Source of the DNA: an uncultured Bacillota bacterium
Lineage (GTDB): Bacteria; Bacillota; Clostridia; Oscillospirales; Oscillospiraceae
DNA length: 7,972 nucleotides
Direction of reading: 5' to 3'
NCBI GenBank assembly: GCA_937890735.1
Contig: CALACZ010000159.1
Span: forward strand, 1 to 7,972
Part shown: positions 5,141-7,972 of the stretch, one piece after another
Numbering within the stretch: position 1 is the stretch's first letter
Layout: each line of letters starts with the position of its first letter
Notes under the pieces: model-generated
What the model was told of the DNA's origin: nothing
What the model saw: only the letters and a program-made list of their open reading frames with translations
The model's database searches: none
Program-made: the position numbers and the translations under genes

Positions 5141-5512
5141 ATGTCTGAAAAGATCGCTGCTCTGATCGAAGAAGTTAAGGGTCTGTCTGTTCTGGAACTG
5201 GCTGAGCTGGTCCATGCTCTGGAAGATACGTTCGGCGTTTCCGCCGCTGCCGCTGCTGTTGCCGCTCCCGCTGCGGGCGCTGCTGAGGCTGCTGAGGAAA
5301 AGACCGAGTTCGACGTCGTGCTGAAGTCCGCCGGCGCCAACAAGATCGCTGTCATCAAGGTCGTCCGCAGCCTGACCGGTCTGGGTCTGAAGGAAGCCAA
5401 GGAGCTCGTTGATGGCGCTCCCAAGACTCTGAAGGAAGCCGTCTCCAAGGACGAGGCGGAGAAGATCGTTGCCGAGCTGAAGGAAGCCGGCGCCGAGGCC
5501 GAGCTGAAGTAA
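5141..5512 (+). CDS. rplL: 50S ribosomal protein L7/L12 (bL12)
   Basis: This is the multi-copy stalk protein that recruits translation GTPases. At 123 aa it has normal length. The N-terminal dimerisation and L10-binding domain is at 1-33, an alanine-rich flexible hinge at about 34-54, and the C-terminal factor-binding domain at 55-123, with the diagnostic TGLGLKEAKELVDGAPKTLK at residues 79-98. The AGGAGG Shine-Dalgarno is at 5127-5132. It is the last gene of this transcription unit and ends in a strong intrinsic terminator. In many bacteria rpoB follows rplL; here it does not. Confidence 0.98.
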   Translation: MSEKIAALIEEVKGLSVLELAELVHALEDTFGVSAAAAAVAAPAAGAAEAAEEKTEFDVVLKSAGANKIAVIKVVRSLTGLGLKEAKELVDGAPKTLKEAVSKDEAEKIVAELKEAGAEAELK

Positions 5513-5529
5513 TTCAGATCTCTAACATT

Positions 5530-5559
5530 GAGGCAGCCCGTTTGGGCTGCCTCTTTTTT
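5530..5559 (+). terminator. Rho-independent terminator after rplL
   Basis: A perfect 10-bp stem, GAGGCAGCCC (5530-5539) with GGGCTGCCTC (5544-5553), has a GTTT loop and is followed directly by six T (5554-5559). It begins 17 bases after the rplL stop and closes the ribosomal cluster. Confidence 0.97.
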
Positions 5560-5585
5560 GTGCCGCTATTTTACATAGATTTTAC

Positions 5586-5615
5586 TTGCCATTTACACGC
5601 CGGTCGTGATACACT
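5586..5615 (+). promoter_or_regulatory. Probable promoter of the oadB-like gene
   Basis: -35 TTGCCA (5586-5591), 18-bp spacer, extended -10 TGaTACACT (hexamer 5610-5615). It lies between the rplL terminator and the gene start at 5658, giving a short leader of about 35 bases with a TGAGGTG Shine-Dalgarno (5646-5652). Confidence 0.6.
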
Positions 5616-5657
5616 GTCTGCAGTCATTTTTCCATATTTTCAAACTGAGGTGCTTGT

Positions 5658-6785
5658 ATGTCAGAGCTGTTTTCAAACGTTCTCAACCTGACCTGGCAGC
5701 AGGTCGTGATGTGGCTGATTGGCGCGATCCTCATCTATCTGGCGATCCGCAAGGACATGGAGCCTTCCCTGCTGCTGCCGATGGGCTTTGGCGCGATCTT
5801 GGTGAACCTGCCGCTGTCCGGCGCGGTCACGCAGGTGTACGACGGTGTTGCCGAGGTCGGCGCGATCGACGTGCTGTTTAACGCCGGCATTGCCAACGAG
5901 CTGTTCCCGCTGCTGCTGTTCGTCGGCATCGGCGCGATGATCGACTTTGAGCCATTGCTCACGAACCCCAAGCTGATGATCTTCGGTGCGGCGGCGCAGT
6001 TCGGCATTTTCTTTACGTTCAGCCTCGCGGCGCTGCTGGGCTTCGATATGAAAGACGCCGCCTCCATCGGCATCATCGGCGCGGCGGACGGTCCGACGTC
6101 CATTTTTGTTGCAAACTATCTGCACTCCAACTACATCGGCGCGATCATGGTCGCGGCATATTCCTACATGGCGCTCGTGCCGCTGGTGCAGCCGCCGGTC
6201 ATCCGCCTGCTCACCACAAAGCAGGAGCGGCTGATCCGTATGCCGTACAAGCAGCGCAGCATCTCAAAGCTGGCAAAGATCCTCTTCCCCATCGTCATCA
6301 CTGTCGTGACGGGCATCGTCTCGCCGCGCAGCGTCGCGCTCGTTGGCTTTTTGATGTTCGGCAACTTAATTCGCGTGTGCGGCGTGCTCGACTCGCTGTC
6401 GGAGACGGCGCAGAAGGTGCTCTCCAACCTCATCACGCTGTTTTTGGGGCTCACCATCGCCACCAAGATGCAGGCGGAGTATTTCCTCACGAAGCAGACG
6501 CTCCTCATTCTGGCACTGGGTCTGGTCGCGTTCGTGTTTGACACCGCGGGCGGCGTGATCGTTGCCAAGATCATCAACCTCTTCCTGCCGCAGGGCAGAA
6601 AGATCAATCCCATGATCGGCGCGGCGGGCATTTCGGCGTTCCCGATGTCGTCGCGCGTGGTGCACAAGATGGGGCTCAAGGAAGATCCGAACAATTTCCT
6701 GCTGATGCACGCGGCGGGCGTGAATGTGTCGGGTCAGATCGCGTCCGTCATCGCGGGCGGTCTGCTGCTGAATCTGCTGGGCTGA
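5658..6785 (+). CDS. Sodium-translocating decarboxylase subunit beta (OadB/GcdB/MmdB family)
   Basis: This integral membrane protein (375 aa) is the carboxybiotin-decarboxylating, sodium-pumping subunit of oxaloacetate, glutaryl-CoA or methylmalonyl-CoA decarboxylases. Family blocks are GIGAMIDFEPLLTNPK (90-105), GIIGAADGPTSIFV (138-151), NPMIGAAGISAFPMSSRVV (317-335) and LMHAAGVNVSGQIASVIAGG (349-368). The residues that correspond, by motif, to the essential Asp203, Tyr229, Asn373, Gly377, Ser382 and Arg389 of Klebsiella OadB are present as D144, Y170, N317, G321, S326 and R333, so it should be active. About nine or more membrane segments can be read. The Shine-Dalgarno is TGAGGTG (5646-5652). 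A tiny gamma-like subunit follows after 12 bases, but no carboxyltransferase or biotin carrier gene lies beside it, so the substrate cannot be assigned. Confidence 0.93.
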   Translation: MSELFSNVLNLTWQQVVMWLIGAILIYLAIRKDMEPSLLLPMGFGAILVNLPLSGAVTQVYDGVAEVGAIDVLFNAGIANELFPLLLFVGIGAMIDFEPLLTNPKLMIFGAAAQFGIFFTFSLAALLGFDMKDAASIGIIGAADGPTSIFVANYLHSNYIGAIMVAAYSYMALVPLVQPPVIRLLTTKQERLIRMPYKQRSISKLAKILFPIVITVVTGIVSPRSVALVGFLMFGNLIRVCGVLDSLSETAQKVLSNLITLFLGLTIATKMQAEYFLTKQTLLILALGLVAFVFDTAGGVIVAKIINLFLPQGRKINPMIGAAGISAFPMSSRVVHKMGLKEDPNNFLLMHAAGVNVSGQIASVIAGGLLLNLLG

Positions 6786-6797
6786 GGAGGTCACGAT

Positions 6798-6929
6798 ATG
6801 CACATCAATGTTGAAGCGTTTCTGAGCACGCTGCCCATCATGGGCAAGGGCATGGCGGGCATTTTCATCGTCACGGCGACGATCGTCGTGTGTATGCTCG
6901 TGCTGCGCAAGTTCGGCAACAACAAGTGA
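6798..6929 (+). CDS. OadG-related small membrane subunit (43 aa)
   Basis: A short reading frame, beginning at the ATG at 6798 behind AGGAGG (6785-6790), encodes 43 residues. A short N-terminal stretch (MHINVEAFLS) leads to one hydrophobic span (about residues 18-36, GMAGIFIVTATIVVCMLVL), followed by a basic RKFGNNK tail. Position 12 bases behind an OadB-type gene and the single-span form fit the small gamma-type subunit that stabilises the decarboxylase beta subunit. It is much shorter than classical OadG (about 80 aa or more) and lacks the histidine/proline-rich zinc-binding tail, so it could only serve a membrane-anchoring or structural role. Assignment rests on context and topology; similarity to OadG is weak by eye. 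Confidence 0.72.
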   Translation: MHINVEAFLSTLPIMGKGMAGIFIVTATIVVCMLVLRKFGNNK

Positions 6930-6936
6930 ATCGTTG

Positions 6937-6972
6937 AAAAATCCGGCGGATCAAGTGATCCGCCGGATTTTT
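6937..6972. terminator. Bidirectional rho-independent terminator
   Basis: A perfect stem of 16 bp (6937-6952 with 6957-6972; GC-rich core 6941-6952 with 6957-6968) and a 4-base loop is flanked by A-run and T-run ends. On the plus strand seven T (6968-6974) end the oadB-mini-oadG unit; on the minus strand five T end the convergent transglutaminase-like gene. Confidence 0.93.
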
Positions 6973-7972
6973 TTATGCCGTTTTCCTGCGCGTCTGCGCG
7001 CCGTTGCGCCGCCAGGGCATACACGCCGTAGCGGATGTACCAGTACGTCGCGCCGAGCCCGAGTCTGCGCACATCCGCAAGCCGGTCGGCAAAACCCAGC
7101 AGCGCGCAGCTCAAACTGCTCCAGCTCCTGCCCGCCGTACAGGCTCTTTTCCATCAGCTCCGACGCACGGGCGTATTCGCCGGGCTCGATGCTGGCAAGG
7201 CTCGATGAGAGGATGGCGTCCGTCTGCTCCGCGTGCCAGCCGAGCGTCGCGTCAAAGCTGCGCAGCCGCAGCAGCAGGAATATTCTTTGGCTCAAAAACC
7301 GCACCTGCCGCGCACCGTCTGCGCGCCGGAACGCCGCCCGTTCGTGCCCCAGCACGATCAGACGCGCCAGCTCCAGACCGAGCAGGATGATCGTCAGCAG
7401 AATGACCAGCGCGGCAAGCACGCCAAGCATGAGCAACAGCCCGCGCCCAGCCTGTGCAAGGATGTCCGCCGCTGTTTTGCCGGAGACGGACGGAATATCC
7501 GCCAGCTCCTCCCGCGCCGCGTCCTGCTCCAGCGCCGCCGTTTTCTGCACGCTCTCCGGCGCGGCGATGAGCTGCTCCAGCGTGCGCGCGTCGTAGTAAT
7601 ATCCGGGCATAAAATCGACCGGCTGCCAGCCCGCGCCGTCAAAATACACCTCGCACCACGCGTGTGTATCCGCGCCGGTGAGCGTCACCGTACCGTCTGA
7701 GCTGCGCGCGAGCGCGTCAGCCGCGAGGCGGTAGCCCTCCACATAGCGCGCCGGGATGCCGTGCGCCCGCAACGCCTGCGTCGAGCCCGGCGCGTAGAGA
7801 TACGCGCGCGACGCGCCGGCCGTTTCGACCGTCACGCGGTTTTCCTCCGGCGCAGCCTCGCTGCCCGTCAGCGCGAAGTAGGTCGCCGTCTGTTCCAGCG
7901 GGTCAAAACCCTGCTCGCGCAGCCAGTCCAGCATCCCGTCGTATCGCCCGGTATAGACGGCGTCAGGCAGCG
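6951..7972 (-). CDS. Transglutaminase-like/DUF4129-type membrane protein, 5' partial, probable C-terminal frameshift
   Basis: The open frame runs off the right edge; 339 residues are visible, numbered here from the methionine at 7934. Residues 40-110 are a transglutaminase-like core: LRAHGIPARYVEGY (55-68), then HAWCEVYFDGAGWQPVDF with the catalytic-type His91 and Asp107. The cysteine expected 11 residues before LRA is alanine (A44, codon 7803-7805), so it is probably catalytically inactive. One strong membrane span follows (about 163-190), then a cytoplasmic-type helical region resembling DUF4129, as in TgpA-like proteins. After residue 278 the frame becomes Arg/Cys-rich and loses third-position GC bias. 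The adjacent frame from 7102 gives a better continuation (LLGFADRLADVRRLG, then YWYIRYGVYALAAQ), so a shift is likely in GCGCGC at 7102-7107. The formal stop lies inside the terminator stem. Function unknown. Confidence 0.75.
   Translation of the reverse strand, partial: LPDAVYTGRYDGMLDWLREQGFDPLEQTATYFALTGSEAAPEENRVTVETAGASRAYLYAPGSTQALRAHGIPARYVEGYRLAADALARSSDGTVTLTGADTHAWCEVYFDGAGWQPVDFMPGYYYDARTLEQLIAAPESVQKTAALEQDAAREELADIPSVSGKTAADILAQAGRGLLLMLGVLAALVILLTIILLGLELARLIVLGHERAAFRRADGARQVRFLSQRIFLLLRLRSFDATLGWHAEQTDAILSSSLASIEPGEYARASELMEKSLYGGQELEQFELRAAGFCRPACGCAQTRARRDVLVHPLRRVCPGGATARRRAGKRHKKIRRIT

Noticed and set aside
1..7972. tRNA, rRNA, CRISPR array, IS or phage attachment site
   Set aside because: Scanning the gaps showed no cloverleaf-like sequences with a CCA-type end, no spaced repeats, no transposase frames and no flanking direct or inverted repeats beyond the terminators and leaders described.

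Overview
The window looks like chromosomal DNA from a GC-rich member of the Clostridia, most likely a gut Oscillospiraceae/Ruminococcaceae-type bacterium. The reasons are strong AGGAGG ribosome binding sites, Firmicutes-style promoters (TTGACA/TATAAT), high third-position GC, a Firmicutes-type L10 leader attenuator, a four-cysteine L33 and a sodium-pump decarboxylase beta subunit. The family-level placement is an inference from gene style. No phage, IS element, tRNA, rRNA or CRISPR array was seen.

Layout. (1) 33-757, plus strand: two overlapping half-size TauE/SafE permease genes. (2) 789-1878, minus strand: ruvX followed by a DUF2461 gene, read towards a terminator at 759-782 that lies against the permease stop codon. 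(3) 1879-2142: divergent promoters for ruvX and for the ribosomal operon. (4) 2143-4381, plus strand: rpmG-secE-nusG-rplK-rplA. (5) 4416-5559: a consensus promoter, an L10 attenuator leader, rplJ-rplL and a strong terminator; rpoB does not follow rplL as it often does elsewhere. (6) 5586-6929: own promoter, an OadB-type membrane decarboxylase subunit and a 43-residue OadG-like partner. (7) 6937-6972: a bidirectional terminator. (8) 6951-7972, minus strand: the 3' part of a TgpA-like transglutaminase/DUF4129 membrane protein that runs off the window edge.

How it works together. The core is the transcription/translation/secretion cluster (L33, SecE, NusG, L11, L1, L10, L7/L12). Two layers of RNA feedback are visible. 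The rplJL mRNA has a classical L10 leader with pairable antiterminator and terminator arms. In addition, the gaps before rplK and before rplA carry a repeated element that copies the L1-binding internal loop of 23S rRNA helix 76. The copy in front of rplA is near-ideal and ends directly at its Shine-Dalgarno, ahead of a TTG start.

No wholly new system is evident. The points most worth a second look are the duplicated L1 sites, the split TauE/SafE pair, the OadB/mini-OadG pair without catalytic subunits, and the transglutaminase-like protein that lacks its catalytic cysteine and has a probable frameshift near its end.
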